This document shows positions 50,595 to 60,800 of a stretch of 64,000 nt of DNA, piece after piece. The DNA comes from Pseudomonas lundensis (lineage in GTDB: Bacteria; Pseudomonadota; Gammaproteobacteria; Pseudomonadales; Pseudomonadaceae): positions 1-64,000 of the forward strand of contig NZ_NQKI01000024.1 of assembly GCF_002269125.1 (NCBI RefSeq). Reading direction: 5' to 3'. Position 1 is the stretch's first letter. Every line of letters starts with the position of its first letter. Position numbers and translations under genes: made by a program. The notes under the pieces were generated by a model. The model was not told the origin of the DNA and made no database searches. It saw only the letters and a list, made by a program, of their open reading frames with translations.

Positions 50595-50618
50595 ACGCAT
50601 TGGCAGGGCCCGGATTTA
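50595..50618 (-). promoter_or_regulatory. PvdS iron-starvation box before pvdH
   Basis: TAAAT-N16-CGT on the - strand, a full match to the PvdS consensus. The -35-like TAAAT is at 50614-50618 and CGT at 50595-50597, about 100 nt before the pvdH start. Predicts iron-starvation expression. Confidence 0.85.
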
Positions 50619-50660
50619 GAGGTGAATCGCAGAATCCCCGCGCTATGGATCGCTAAAACG

Positions 50661-50697
50661 ACAAAGGGGATGGCACCTTGCAGGCCATCCCCTTTGT
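50661..50697. terminator. Terminator between permease and pvdH promoter
   Basis: ACAAAGGGGATGGC pairs with GCCATCCCCTTTGT around a 9-nt loop, flanked by A/T. It lies just downstream of the permease stop. Confidence 0.8.
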
Positions 50698-50720
50698 TTC
50701 AAACAGCAGCACACTGCGCG

Positions 50721-52151
50721 TTATTGCACAGGCTTAGTGACCTGCTGCTTGTTGCGCACGATAGACCGGTAGGCCAGCCCTAACAGCAGGAACCAGCCCG
50801 GCACTGCGTACAACGCCTGCCGCGTGTCGTCCTCCAGCGCCAACAACACCAAAATGAACGCGAAGAACGCCAGACACACCCAGACCATCACTTTGCCGCC
50901 CGGCATCTTGTAACGCGATGCCTGATGCAAGTCTGCGCGTTGTTTGCGATAGGCCAGGTACGACAACAGAATCATCGACCAGACAAACATGAACAGGGTC
51001 GCAGACACCGTGGTGATCAGGGTGAAGGCTTGCATCAGGTTAGGGATCAGATAAATCACCAACGCCCCGGCCAGCAGGCAAATGCAAGAAAAAATCAGCC
51101 CGTTGGATGGCACGGCACGTTGCGACAGGTGCTTGAATTTCTGCGGTGCGTCACCTTCCAGCGCCAGGCCGTAGAGCATACGGCTGGTGGAAAACACACC
51201 GCTGTTGGCCGACGAAGCAGCCGAGGTCAACACCACGAAGTTGATGATTCCTGCCGCAGCCGGAAGCCCCGCCAGCACGAACAACTCAACAAAAGGGCTT
51301 TTGTCCGCCACCACGTCGCGCCACGGGGTAACAGCCAAAATCGCAATGAGCGCGAACACGTAGAACATGATGATCCGCAGCGGGATCGAATTGATCGCGC
51401 GGGGCAAATTACGCTCGGGATCTTTGGTCTCGGCCGCAGTGGTGCCCGCCAGCTCGATACCGACAAACGCAAATACGGCGATCTGGAACCCGGCAAAGAA
51501 GCCCATCAGGCCATGGGGGAACATCCCGCCGTCATTCCACAGGTTACTCAGCGTGGCGGCGTGCCCCGCAGGCGACTGATAGGCCGTTACCACCATGTAC
51601 AAGCCGGTGCACACCAACGCGCAAATGGCGACGATTTTGATCATGGCAAACCAGAATTCCAGCTCACCGAACATCTTCACGGTGATCAGGTTCAGCGACA
51701 GCAGCAACGCCACGCACCCGACAGCAGGCATCCATAAGGGGACGCCCGGAAACCAGAATTGGGTGTACCCGGAAATCGCGACTACATCCGCAATGCCCGT
51801 GACGATCCAGCAAAACCAATAAGTCCAGCCCATGAAATAACCGGCCATCGGCCCCAGCAGGTCCGCCGAGAAATCAATGAACGATTTGTACTTGAGGTTG
51901 GATAACAGCAACTCACCCATCGCGCGCATGACAAAAAACAGCATGAAGCCAATGATCATGTACACAAAAATGATCGAGGGGCCCGCCAGGCTGATGGTTT
52001 TGCCCGACCCCATGAACAGGCCGGTGCCGATGGCGCCGCCAATGGCGATCAGTTGAATGTGGCGGTTGGACAGACTGCGCTGGAGTTCGTGAGGTTCACC
52101 GACAGGCGGGTGATCAAACGCTGAATCCTTCAATGTTTTTTTACCTTGCAA
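50721..52151 (-). CDS. Amino-acid permease, CycA-like (D-Ser/D-Ala/Gly)
   Basis: 476 aa, APC superfamily with about 12 membrane helices. N-terminal signature RSLSNRHIQLIAIGGAIGTG and TM1 GLFMGSGKTISLAGPS are typical of AAT-family transporters; overall it looks most like CycA. The start is uncertain: the frame opens with TTG at 52151, and a TTG at 52133 is equally possible. Not an obvious part of pyoverdine synthesis. Substrate inferred from family. Confidence 0.82.
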   Translation of the reverse strand: MQGKKTLKDSAFDHPPVGEPHELQRSLSNRHIQLIAIGGAIGTGLFMGSGKTISLAGPSIIFVYMIIGFMLFFVMRAMGELLLSNLKYKSFIDFSADLLGPMAGYFMGWTYWFCWIVTGIADVVAISGYTQFWFPGVPLWMPAVGCVALLLSLNLITVKMFGELEFWFAMIKIVAICALVCTGLYMVVTAYQSPAGHAATLSNLWNDGGMFPHGLMGFFAGFQIAVFAFVGIELAGTTAAETKDPERNLPRAINSIPLRIIMFYVFALIAILAVTPWRDVVADKSPFVELFVLAGLPAAAGIINFVVLTSAASSANSGVFSTSRMLYGLALEGDAPQKFKHLSQRAVPSNGLIFSCICLLAGALVIYLIPNLMQAFTLITTVSATLFMFVWSMILLSYLAYRKQRADLHQASRYKMPGGKVMVWVCLAFFAFILVLLALEDDTRQALYAVPGWFLLLGLAYRSIVRNKQQVTKPVQ

Positions 52152-52280
52152 GTGGATTTTTCTTATAGGTGGAGTTGACTTAACCCCCTCATAAACCGAG
52201 AGGTACTTTAAAGGCGACGCGCAGGCAAAACACTGAGCTGCATCAGTGCTTGCCGGACTGTCCTGCAGACAGGAAGGATC

Positions 52281-52308
52281 ATGAAAAAGCGGCCTTACTG
52301 GCCGCTTT
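52281..52308 (-). terminator. Terminator at the end of the sensor-kinase gene
   Basis: On the - strand AAAGCGGCC-AGTAA-GGCCGCTTT, then TTCATG. The loop contains the kinase stop codon. Confidence 0.75.
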
Positions 52309-53629
52309 CAGTTTGCAAGGGCATGCGCAACTCAACCCGCAGCCCGTCGGGCTGACTGTCAAAGCTCAACCCACCGGCGCAGCGCTCGACAATGGCCTGC
52401 ACGATGGCCAGCCCCAACCCGCAGCCGTTGCTGTTGTCGTGACGCCAAAAACGTTGGGTCATGTGCTGCAAGGTCTCAGGCGAAATGCCGGGGCCGTGAT
52501 CGCGGACGACAAAATACACATCTGTGGCCACTACGCGAAGTGTCAATTCGACGCGGGTATCGGCCGATGTATGCCGCAGGGCGTTCTCAAGCAAGTTGCG
52601 CAAAGCTGCAATGGCCAGCACGGACGGCACTTTAAGCGGGGTCTCGGGCAGATTCGCGGGCACATTCAGGACAATGCGATCCGCCGCCCCGCTGGCCGCA
52701 TCATGAATGGCCAGACGCGCCACCTGCTCGGGCGAGCATTGGACACCGTCATCGAATGACAAACTGCCTTCGACCCTGGCCAGCAACAGCAGTTGCTCAA
52801 GGGTACGGTGCAAGCGGTCGGCCCCGGCTTCAGCGTGGGCCAGCGATTGCTCGCGGGCAGCGCCCTCGGTCATGCGTGCCACTTGCAGGTGGGTTTTAAT
52901 TGCCGTCAGCGGGCTGCGCAACTCGTGCGCGGCATCGCCGGTCAAACGCCGCTCGCGCTCAATGGCCTTGGCGATACGGGCCAGTAACTGGTTTTGTGAA
53001 TCGAGTAACGGTTGCAATTCGCTGGGCAGCGGGCTGATTTGCAAAGGCTGCAACGAATCGGCATCGCGGCGCATCAGGGCATCACGCATCCGTTTGAGCG
53101 GTGCCAACCCTTGCCCGATGCCCAGCCACAGCAGTAATAAACAGCCCACCAACGCCATGCCCACAGGCACTGAAGCCGCCAGCAGCACTGACAGATTCAA
53201 CGCCTCCCGCTCCACCTGACGATCGGCTGTGGTGATGCGCAGGTCGCCACGGTCCAGGGTAAAGGTGCGCCAGGCGGCACCGTCGATGATTTGATCGCGA
53301 AAACCGGTGGATTCAGACTGCATCGGCTGATCCGGGTTGTTATGGCTGCGGGCCAGAATCTCCCCCCGCAAGGAGCTGACCTGACAGGCCATGCCACCGG
53401 GGATGGTCAGTTGTTCAGCGCTGAAATGCGTGCCCTCGCCTTTTACCGGCAATTGCGGCAATTGCTCCAGCAGCCCGGCGACCATCCGTGCAGAGGCCAC
53501 AAGCCGCTGATCGAGGGAAAACATCATTTGTTGACGCAGATCGCTGAGCATCCATGCCGCCGCGAGCATCCAGATCAAGATGAACGCCGAACCAATGGTC
53601 AGGCTTAACCGCAGGCGCAGGCTCATCAT
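52295..53629 (-). CDS. dsbS: Two-component sensor kinase (DsbS-like)
   Basis: 444 aa. Two membrane segments (about 9-30 and 158-178) enclose a periplasmic sensor of about 125 aa with Cys in GGMACQVSSLRG. HAMP region, HisKA with GDAAHELRSPLTAIK (phospho-His), HATPase with N-box LLENALRH, G1 DHGPGI and G2 GCGLGLAIV. Encoded after its response regulator and divergent from dsbDEG, as PA2480 (DsbS, reported copper-responsive) in P. aeruginosa. Orthology is by synteny. Confidence 0.85.
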   Translation of the reverse strand: MMSLRLRLSLTIGSAFILIWMLAAAWMLSDLRQQMMFSLDQRLVASARMVAGLLEQLPQLPVKGEGTHFSAEQLTIPGGMACQVSSLRGEILARSHNNPDQPMQSESTGFRDQIIDGAAWRTFTLDRGDLRITTADRQVEREALNLSVLLAASVPVGMALVGCLLLLWLGIGQGLAPLKRMRDALMRRDADSLQPLQISPLPSELQPLLDSQNQLLARIAKAIERERRLTGDAAHELRSPLTAIKTHLQVARMTEGAAREQSLAHAEAGADRLHRTLEQLLLLARVEGSLSFDDGVQCSPEQVARLAIHDAASGAADRIVLNVPANLPETPLKVPSVLAIAALRNLLENALRHTSADTRVELTLRVVATDVYFVVRDHGPGISPETLQHMTQRFWRHDNSNGCGLGLAIVQAIVERCAGGLSFDSQPDGLRVELRMPLQTESGQ

Positions 53630-54306
53630 GCCTCGGGCTCGTTGCCATCGGCCGGACCCAGGCGATAGCCAAGACCACGCACGGTTTCGACGATGCCATT
53701 ACCCAATTTGCGGCGCAGGTGGTGGATATGAACGTTCAAGGCGTTGCTCTCCAGCTCGTCACTGAACCCGTAAATACTGTCTTTGAGTTGCTCGGTCGAC
53801 AGCACCCGCCCCCGGTTATGCAGCAAGGCTTGTAACAACGCCTGCTCGCGGCGCGACAGGTCCACGGGCTTGCCCCCCAACAACGTGGCGCGGCTGCTGG
53901 GGTCGTAGGTCAGGCGGCCATGCTCGATGAGGTTGACGCTACGCCCCGCCACACGGCGCAGCAGCGTGTGCAGGCGCGCGGCCAGTTCGCGCAGGTCGAA
54001 TGGCTTGAGCAGGTAATCATCGGCGCCAGCCTGCAGGCCATCCACCCGGTCAGTCACCGCATCCCGCGCAGTCAATACCAGGACCGGCAGCTCAAAGCCC
54101 TGCTGGCGCAATTGTTGCAGCAGCTTGAGCCCGTCCTCATCCGGTAACCCGAGGTCCAGCACCATGGCATCGAACGCGGCGGCCTTGAGCATCGCGCGCG
54201 CCTTGCCAGCGGTGTTCACGTGCTCAACCGTCATGCCCTGAGCCGTCAGCCCGGCCACAATGCCGCTGGCAATCAGTTCATCGTCTTCGCAAACCAATAC
54301 GTGCAT
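53626..54306 (-). CDS. dsbR: OmpR-family response regulator (DsbR-like)
   Basis: 226 aa. Receiver with acidic pocket CEDDE, phospho-acceptor D51 (VLDLGLPDEDG) and K in LLKPFDLREL; C-terminal winged helix (LSRREQALLQALLHNRGRVL, LRRKLGNGIVETVRGLGYRL). ATGA overlap with the kinase. The 126-nt gap to dsbD should hold both divergent promoters; no repeat was resolved there. Confidence 0.88.
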   Translation of the reverse strand: MHVLVCEDDELIASGIVAGLTAQGMTVEHVNTAGKARAMLKAAAFDAMVLDLGLPDEDGLKLLQQLRQQGFELPVLVLTARDAVTDRVDGLQAGADDYLLKPFDLRELAARLHTLLRRVAGRSVNLIEHGRLTYDPSSRATLLGGKPVDLSRREQALLQALLHNRGRVLSTEQLKDSIYGFSDELESNALNVHIHHLRRKLGNGIVETVRGLGYRLGPADGNEPEA

Positions 54307-54432
54307 GCAGATACCCGCGTAAAGAGGCCAATTTAAGGGCGCTGGGATTAAGGCCCGATTATGCCGTTTTTAACACTCGGTTAATCAAGTGCCGCCAAGG
54401 TAGCGTCAATTCGAACATCCAGGGTTTGGCGC

Positions 54433-56175
54433 ATGCCTCAGTTGATTGTGTTTTTTTTCCTGCTACTCACGGGTTTGAGTCAGGCGTACGCCAGTGACAA
54501 CCCATTTGAACAAAAGGCTGATTTCCTGCCGGCTAACCAAGCATTTGTGTTCACGTCCGAGCCTTTGCCTTCAGGTGAAACCCGGCTGCAATGGCAAATC
54601 ACCGATAAATACTACTTGTACAAAAAACGCTTCAAGTTCGAAGGACTGGATGCCGCGCATCTGCCGGTACTGCCTGAAGGGCAAGCACACAGCGACGAAT
54701 TTTTCGGCGCCACGCAGGTGTACCGCGACTACCTGGAGCTGCTGATCCCGGCAGGTGCCAGCGGTCAGGTCAACGTCAGTTGGCAAGGTTGTGCGGACGC
54801 CGGGCTGTGCTACCCGCCACAAAGTCAGACGCTGGACCTGGGTGGCACGCAGGCGGTTGTCGAGCAGGGGCAGGCCCAGGATCAGTCACTGGCCGCCAGC
54901 TTGCAGCAACGCTCGCTGGGCTGGAGCCTGTTGCTGTTTTTCGGACTCGGCCTGCTGCTGGCTTTCACCCCGTGTTCATTGCCCATGCTGCCGATTCTCG
55001 CCGGGCTGGTGGTCGGTAGCGGCGCGGGCCCAGGCCGTGGCTTTGCGGTTGCCGGCAGTTATGTCATCAGCATGGCGCTGGTGTATGCCGGCCTCGGCGT
55101 GCTGGCCGCGCTGCTCGGTGCCAATTTGCAAGCGCTGTTGCAACAACCCTGGCTGCTGGGCAGTTTTGCTGCGCTGTTTGTCGTCCTTGCTTTGCCGATG
55201 TTCGGTTTTTTCGAACTGCAATTGCCTGCGGCGCTGCGTGATCGTCTGGAAACCGCCGGACGCGGGCGCAAAGGTGGCAGCTTGATCGGGGCCGGTGTCC
55301 TCGGTGCCCTTTCTGGCTTGCTGGTCGGGCCGTGCATGACCGCTCCGCTGGCCGGCGCCTTGCTCTACATCGCGCAAAGCGGCAATGCCGTGCAAGGGGG
55401 CTTGGTGCTGTTCACCATGGGCGTCGGTATTGGCATGCCGTTGTTGCTGCTGGTCACGGTCGGCAGTCGCTTCCTGCCCAAGCCAGGGGCCTGGATGAAC
55501 CTGATGAAGGGTCTGTTTGGCTTCCTGTTCCTGGGCACCGCGCTGCTGCTGGTGCGCCCGGTGCTGGATGAATCGCTGTGGCTGGCCTTGTGGGGCGTGC
55601 TGTTGCTAATCGTGGCAGGCAGCCTGTGGCAACAGGCGCAACAGTATTTGCGCGTGAAAGCGCTGTTTGCGCCCCTGGGCCTGCTGGCGGGGCTGTGGGG
55701 CAGCCTGATGCTGATCGGCGCTGCGGGCGGCAGCACCGACCCCTGGCAACCGTTGCAGGTGTACACCGCAAAAACAGTTGCTGGCAGCCCTTCACAAGCG
55801 GCCCACGACGCGTTCATCACAGTCAACAACTTGCCTGACCTTGAGCGCGAACTGGTAGCCGCCAAAGCGCAGGGCCAATGGGTGATGCTCGACTACTACG
55901 CGGACTGGTGCGTTTCCTGCAAAGTGATGGAGAAAAAAGTGTTCGGCCAACCGCAGGTCATGCAAGCCCTGCAAGGTGTGCGTTTGTTGCGTCTGGACGT
56001 GACCGACGATACTGTCGCCAGCCGCGACCTGCTCAGCCGTTATCACGTACCCGGCCCCCCTACGTTTATCTGGATCGGGCCGAACGGGGTTGAGCGTCGC
56101 GCCCAGCGCATCACGGGCGAAGTGAGCGCCGAGACCTTTTTGAATAACTGGCAATCCACCCGGGAACTCCACTAA
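54433..56175 (+). CDS. dsbD: Thiol:disulfide interchange protein DsbD
   Basis: 580 aa. Signal peptide (LIVFFFLLLTGLSQAYA), N-terminal alpha domain with CADAGLCYPP, eight-helix beta domain with the reactive pair in FTPCSLPML and VGPCMTAPLAG, and a C-terminal thioredoxin-like gamma domain with ADWCVSCKVMEKKVF. Passes reducing electrons from cytoplasmic thioredoxin to periplasmic thiol proteins. Second DsbD-type gene in many pseudomonads. Confidence 0.95.
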   Translation: MPQLIVFFFLLLTGLSQAYASDNPFEQKADFLPANQAFVFTSEPLPSGETRLQWQITDKYYLYKKRFKFEGLDAAHLPVLPEGQAHSDEFFGATQVYRDYLELLIPAGASGQVNVSWQGCADAGLCYPPQSQTLDLGGTQAVVEQGQAQDQSLAASLQQRSLGWSLLLFFGLGLLLAFTPCSLPMLPILAGLVVGSGAGPGRGFAVAGSYVISMALVYAGLGVLAALLGANLQALLQQPWLLGSFAALFVVLALPMFGFFELQLPAALRDRLETAGRGRKGGSLIGAGVLGALSGLLVGPCMTAPLAGALLYIAQSGNAVQGGLVLFTMGVGIGMPLLLLVTVGSRFLPKPGAWMNLMKGLFGFLFLGTALLLVRPVLDESLWLALWGVLLLIVAGSLWQQAQQYLRVKALFAPLGLLAGLWGSLMLIGAAGGSTDPWQPLQVYTAKTVAGSPSQAAHDAFITVNNLPDLERELVAAKAQGQWVMLDYYADWCVSCKVMEKKVFGQPQVMQALQGVRLLRLDVTDDTVASRDLLSRYHVPGPPTFIWIGPNGVERRAQRITGEVSAETFLNNWQSTRELH

Positions 56176-57045
56176 ATGCTAACCCTGACCATCGGTTCGT
56201 TTGCACTGGCAATCAACCACCTGTTGCTGATCCTGGCCCTCGCTCTGGCGACGCTGGTGGGTTGGCGGGTGGCCAAACGCGGCGGCGAAAACCCTGAGTC
56301 AGTGCTGTTCAGCCTGTTCCTGATGGGCTTGCTCGCGGCGCGTATCGGTTTTGTCATCGCCTACTGGCGCTACTTCCAACAGGACCCGCTGCAAATGCTT
56401 GACCTGCGCGATGGCGGCTTCCTGGCGTGGACAGGCTTAGTGGCGGTGCTGGTGGGCGCCGTAATCTGGGGCTGGCGCCGCACGGGCTTGCGACGCCCCC
56501 TGGGCTGGGGAATAGCCAGTGGCCTGGCATTCTGGCTACTGGCCAGCTTGGCCTCGAACCTGTACGAAAAAGGCACGCAATTACCTGACATCGTACTGCG
56601 CAACGCCAATGGCGAATCTGTCCAACTGGACAGTTACAAAGGCGGCCCGCTGGTGATCAATTTGTGGGCCACCTGGTGCCCGCCTTGCCGCCGCGAAATG
56701 CCGGTATTGCAGAACGCGCAGCATGCACACGAAGGCGTGACGTTCCTCTTCGTCAATCAGGGCGAGAGCATGCAGAGTGTCAGCACCTTCCTCGAAACTC
56801 AGGGCCTGAACTTGAGCAATATTCTGTTCGACAGTGGTGGCCAGTTGGGGCAGAAAGTCGGCTCCATGGCGTTACCCACTACACTGTTCTACAACGCGGA
56901 CGGCCGCCTGTTGGCCAGTCATTTGGGCGAGTTGTCCGAAGCCAGCCTGGCGCGCGCCCTCGAGAGTTTTGATCCACCTATTTCACCGTCAGCCCGCCCG
57001 GGCGACCCTGCAAGGAATACCCAATGCGTAACCGCACACTGTTAA
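56176..57045 (+). CDS. Membrane-anchored TlpA/DsbE-like thioredoxin
   Basis: 289 aa. About four N-terminal hydrophobic segments (residues 1-130) followed by a periplasmic TlpA-like domain with LWATWCPPCRREMPVLQ (CPPC). The membrane part is unusual for DsbE/CcmG and may help receive electrons from DsbD. Starts directly after the dsbD stop, overlaps dsbG by 22 nt. Corresponds to PA2477 by context. Confidence 0.87.
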   Translation: MLTLTIGSFALAINHLLLILALALATLVGWRVAKRGGENPESVLFSLFLMGLLAARIGFVIAYWRYFQQDPLQMLDLRDGGFLAWTGLVAVLVGAVIWGWRRTGLRRPLGWGIASGLAFWLLASLASNLYEKGTQLPDIVLRNANGESVQLDSYKGGPLVINLWATWCPPCRREMPVLQNAQHAHEGVTFLFVNQGESMQSVSTFLETQGLNLSNILFDSGGQLGQKVGSMALPTTLFYNADGRLLASHLGELSEASLARALESFDPPISPSARPGDPARNTQCVTAHC

Positions 57046-57797
57046 ACCTGAGCACGACCGCCCTGCTTGGCGCGGCCCTGCTGCAATCGCCGTTGTTGCA
57101 CGCCGAAGAACTGCCACCGGCAATCAAGAAAATCGAAGCCAAGGGCGCGAAAATCGTCGGCAGTTTTGATGCGCCAAGTGGCCTGCGCGGGTATGCCGCG
57201 CAGTATCAGAACCGCGGCATGGCGCTGTACCTGACCACAGATGGCAACGTGCTGGTAGGTAATTTGTATGACGCAAACGGCAATGACCTGAGCCTCGCGC
57301 CGCTGCAAAAGATGGTGTACGAACCGATGGCCAAGGAAGTCTGGGCCAACATGGAGAAAACCCACTGGATTGCCGACGGCAAAAAAGACGCACCGCGCAT
57401 CGTGTATCTGTTCAGCGACCCCAACTGCCCGTACTGCAACATGTTCTGGGAGCAAGCCCGTCCGTGGGTGGACGCGGGCAAGGTGCAATTGCGCCACATC
57501 ATGGTCGGCATCATCCGTGAGGACAGTCCAGGCAAGTCCGCCGCTCTGCTCGCCGCCAAAAACCCGCAGCAAGCCCTTCACGACCACGAAAAAGCCGGCA
57601 AGGCCAGCACCCTCAAGGCGCTGGGCAGCATCCCGGCTGACGTGCAGGCCCAGCTCGACGCCAACATGCAACTGATGTCGGAACTGGACGTGGCAGCGAC
57701 CCCGGCGATTTTCTACCTCGACGAACAGGGCAACCTGCAACAGCAGCAAGGTGCGCCGTCGCCGGAAAAACTGGCGAAAATCCTCGGCCCGAAATAA
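57024..57797 (+). CDS. dsbG: Disulfide isomerase/chaperone DsbG
   Basis: 257 aa. Signal peptide ending LLHAEE. N-terminal dimerisation domain (about 25-90), then thioredoxin fold with the active site DPNCPYCNMFWEQ; CPYC is the DsbG-type motif. cis-Pro in VAATPAIFYL. Repairs or protects sulfenylated cysteines in the periplasm. Last gene of the dsb operon. Confidence 0.94.
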   Translation: MRNRTLLNLSTTALLGAALLQSPLLHAEELPPAIKKIEAKGAKIVGSFDAPSGLRGYAAQYQNRGMALYLTTDGNVLVGNLYDANGNDLSLAPLQKMVYEPMAKEVWANMEKTHWIADGKKDAPRIVYLFSDPNCPYCNMFWEQARPWVDAGKVQLRHIMVGIIREDSPGKSAALLAAKNPQQALHDHEKAGKASTLKALGSIPADVQAQLDANMQLMSELDVAATPAIFYLDEQGNLQQQQGAPSPEKLAKILGPK

Positions 57798-57804
57798 CCC
57801 CCTG

Positions 57805-57837
57805 TCAGGCCCGTGCCGGTGACACGCACGGGCCTGA
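57805..57837. terminator. Hairpin between convergent dsbG and NRPS genes
   Basis: TCAGGCCCGTGC pairs with GCACGGGCCTGA (12 bp) around a 9-nt loop. Poor U-tract, but it is the only candidate terminator for both genes. Confidence 0.7.
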
Positions 57838-57844
57838 ACGTTGA

Positions 57845-60800
57845 TTACAGTCCTTCCAGTTCCGCCATCAAGTCACTCAGACGATCAACCTTCTCTTCAT
57901 TGATCTCGCTGTCTTCCAGCCCCTGGATGTACTGCGCCAGTGCCTGTACGCAACTGCACTCAAACATCGCCCGCAATGGCACGTTACGTTGCAACACCTT
58001 CTGCACCCGTGACGCAATTTGCGTGGCCAGCAGCGAATGCCCGCCCAATTCGAAGAAGTTGTCGGTGATCCCCACCCGGTCCACCTGCAACACCTCAGCC
58101 CAAATATCGGCCAGGGTCTGCTCCAGTTCTGTACGCGGCGCCACGTAATCTTCGCGCGGCTGTTGGCCGATCTCGAGTGCGGGCAGCGCTTTGCGGTCCA
58201 GCTTGCCGTTGGCATTGAGTGGCATCCCCTCCAGCCACGTCCAGTGCAGCGGCACCATGTACTCCGGCAGTTCGGCACGCAGACGTCGCTTGATGTGCTC
58301 CAGACGCTCGCCATGACTCAGCGCCGAAGGTGCGGCCACCAAATAGCCCACCAGGTACCTGCCATTGGCACCCTCCTGCACGCCAACCGCTGCGTCACGT
58401 ACATGCGGCTGTTCATGCAGCCGCGCTTCAATTTCCCCCAGCTCGATACGGTAACCGCGAATTTTTACCTGATGGTCGATGCGCCCCACGTATTCCAGCA
58501 CCCCGTCCATGCGACGACGGGCCAGGTCGCCGGTGCGGTACAACCGCTCACCCGGCGCGCCATACGGGTTCGGCACAAAAGCCGTGGCGGTGCGCAGCGG
58601 ATCACTCACGTAACCGCGCCCCACCCCGGTGCCCGCCACACACAACTCGCCCACGGCGCCCAGCGGCACCAGTTGCAAGGCGCTGTCCAGCACATACAAA
58701 CGGTTGTTGTCGGTCGGCGTGCCGATCGGCAAATAGCTGCCTTGGGTCGACGCCTGATCGACACGGAAGAACGCCACGTCGTCAGAACACTCAGCCGGAC
58801 CATAGGCGTTGACCAGCCCGATCCCCGGGTACCGCGCCAGCCATTGCTGGGCCAGTTCGGGCGGCATCGCCTCACCCGTCGGCAACATCCAGCGCACACT
58901 ATCGAGCGGCACGGGCTCCTGCGCCAGCATCCCCTGAATCAGCGACGGCACGCTTTCCAGCACGCTGATGCGCTGCGCAGTGACCTGCGCCAACAATGCC
59001 TGCGGGTCATGGGCAAGGGTGTTCGGCACGATAGCCACCTGGGCACCAAACAACGGTGCGGCCAGGAACTGCCAGACCGAGATGTCAAAGCTTTGCGAGG
59101 CGGTCTGGGCAATCACGTCCCGCCCGGTCAGTTGCAGGTACGGCACTTTACTCAATTGGTTGTTGAGCATGCCGCGCTGTTCCACCATCACGCCTTTGGG
59201 CAAACCGGTCGAGCCCGAGGTGTAGATGACGTACGCGAGGTGGTCCGGCTGGCTATAAACCTGCGGATTATGCTCAGCGAGCGCCGCGGCTTGTACCTCC
59301 TCCCACACCAGCAGGCGCGGACGGACCGGGCACCCGGCGTCGTCGATCAACCCTTGCGCCTGTTCCCGGCACGCTTGGGTGCACACCAGTAATGGCGCGC
59401 GGCTGAGGTCAAGGATGCGGCTCAGACGAGCACCCGGCAGCCCCGGGTCCAGCGGCAAATAACCGGCCCCGGCCTTGAAGCTGCCGATAATCATGCCCAG
59501 CAACGGCAAGCCGCGCTCAGCCAGCAACGCCACAGGTTGGTCTGGGCGCACACCGGCAGCGATCAGGGCATGCCCCAGGCGATTGCTGGCCGTATTCAGC
59601 TCGCGGTAGCGCCATTGCTCATCCAGACAAGTGGCCACAATACGCTCGGGGTGCGCCGCCACCTGTGCTTCAAACAAGGCGACATAGCTCTGCTCCAGCG
59701 GGTAGTCGCACTGGCTCTGGTTGCAGCCGTCGATCAGGAAGGCGCGCTCACTGTCGTCCAGCAAGGGCAACTGCGCCATGTCCCCTTCCAGCCCGTCCAT
59801 CAACGCCAACAGCAGGCGCTTGAAGTGCGCCAACAACCGTTCGACGCTGCTGCGCTCGAAGTAGCGCTGGTCATAGGACAGGTGCAGGCCCAAGTCATCA
59901 CCGGGGTAACACACGGCTGTCAGCGGGAAGTTGGTATGGGTGCGGCCCGAGTCCGAGGTTGCCTTCAGGCGCTGCGCCCGGTCCATGACCGACATGTCCA
60001 CGGGCGCGTTCTCGAACACGAACAAACTGTCGAACAGCGGCTGGCCCTTTGGCAGCTCACTGCGCTCCTGAATCGTCACCAGTGGCAAGTATTCGTACTC
60101 GCGCAGCTCCATGTTGTGCGCCAGCAGATCGCTCAACCATTGACGCACGCTCAGCGCCTGCCCGTCCTCCGGCATCTGCACCCGCAGGGCCACGCTGTTA
60201 ATGAACAACCCGACCGTCTGCTGCATCTGCGGCAACGCCACCGGGCGTCCGGCCACAGTGACGCCGAACAACACGTCACGCTCGCCGCTGAACCGGCGCA
60301 GCACCAATGCCCAGGCCGCCTGAGCAAAGGTGTTGATGGTCAATTGATGCTGTTGCGCCAGCTCCCTCAGCCGCACGCCGTCCTGCACCTCAAGCCGGGT
60401 ATAGCAATCACCCACCAGCATGCCGCCGCTGTCGCCTGCATGCTCGCGCAGGAAAGGACGGTCGCTCGGGATGTACGTGGTGTGTTCAAAGCCTTGCAAG
60501 TTACGCTGCCACCATTGGTTGGCCTGTTGCAGGTTTTGCTGTTGCAACCAGCCAATGTAGTCGCGGTAGCGCGGCGCCAGCGCCAGTTGTGGCGCTCGGT
60601 CCTCGCCTAGCGCGCTGTAGATTTCGAAGAAATCGCTCATTAGCAATGAGCGGCACCATGCATCGATCAGGATGTGGTGGTTGCTCATCATGAACCAGTA
60701 GCGCGCCTCCCCGACCCGAATCAGGCGCAGGTGGAACGGCGCCTGGTTGAGCAAGTCGAAACCGGCTTCACGTTCTTGCTTGAGCAACGCTTGCAGCCGC

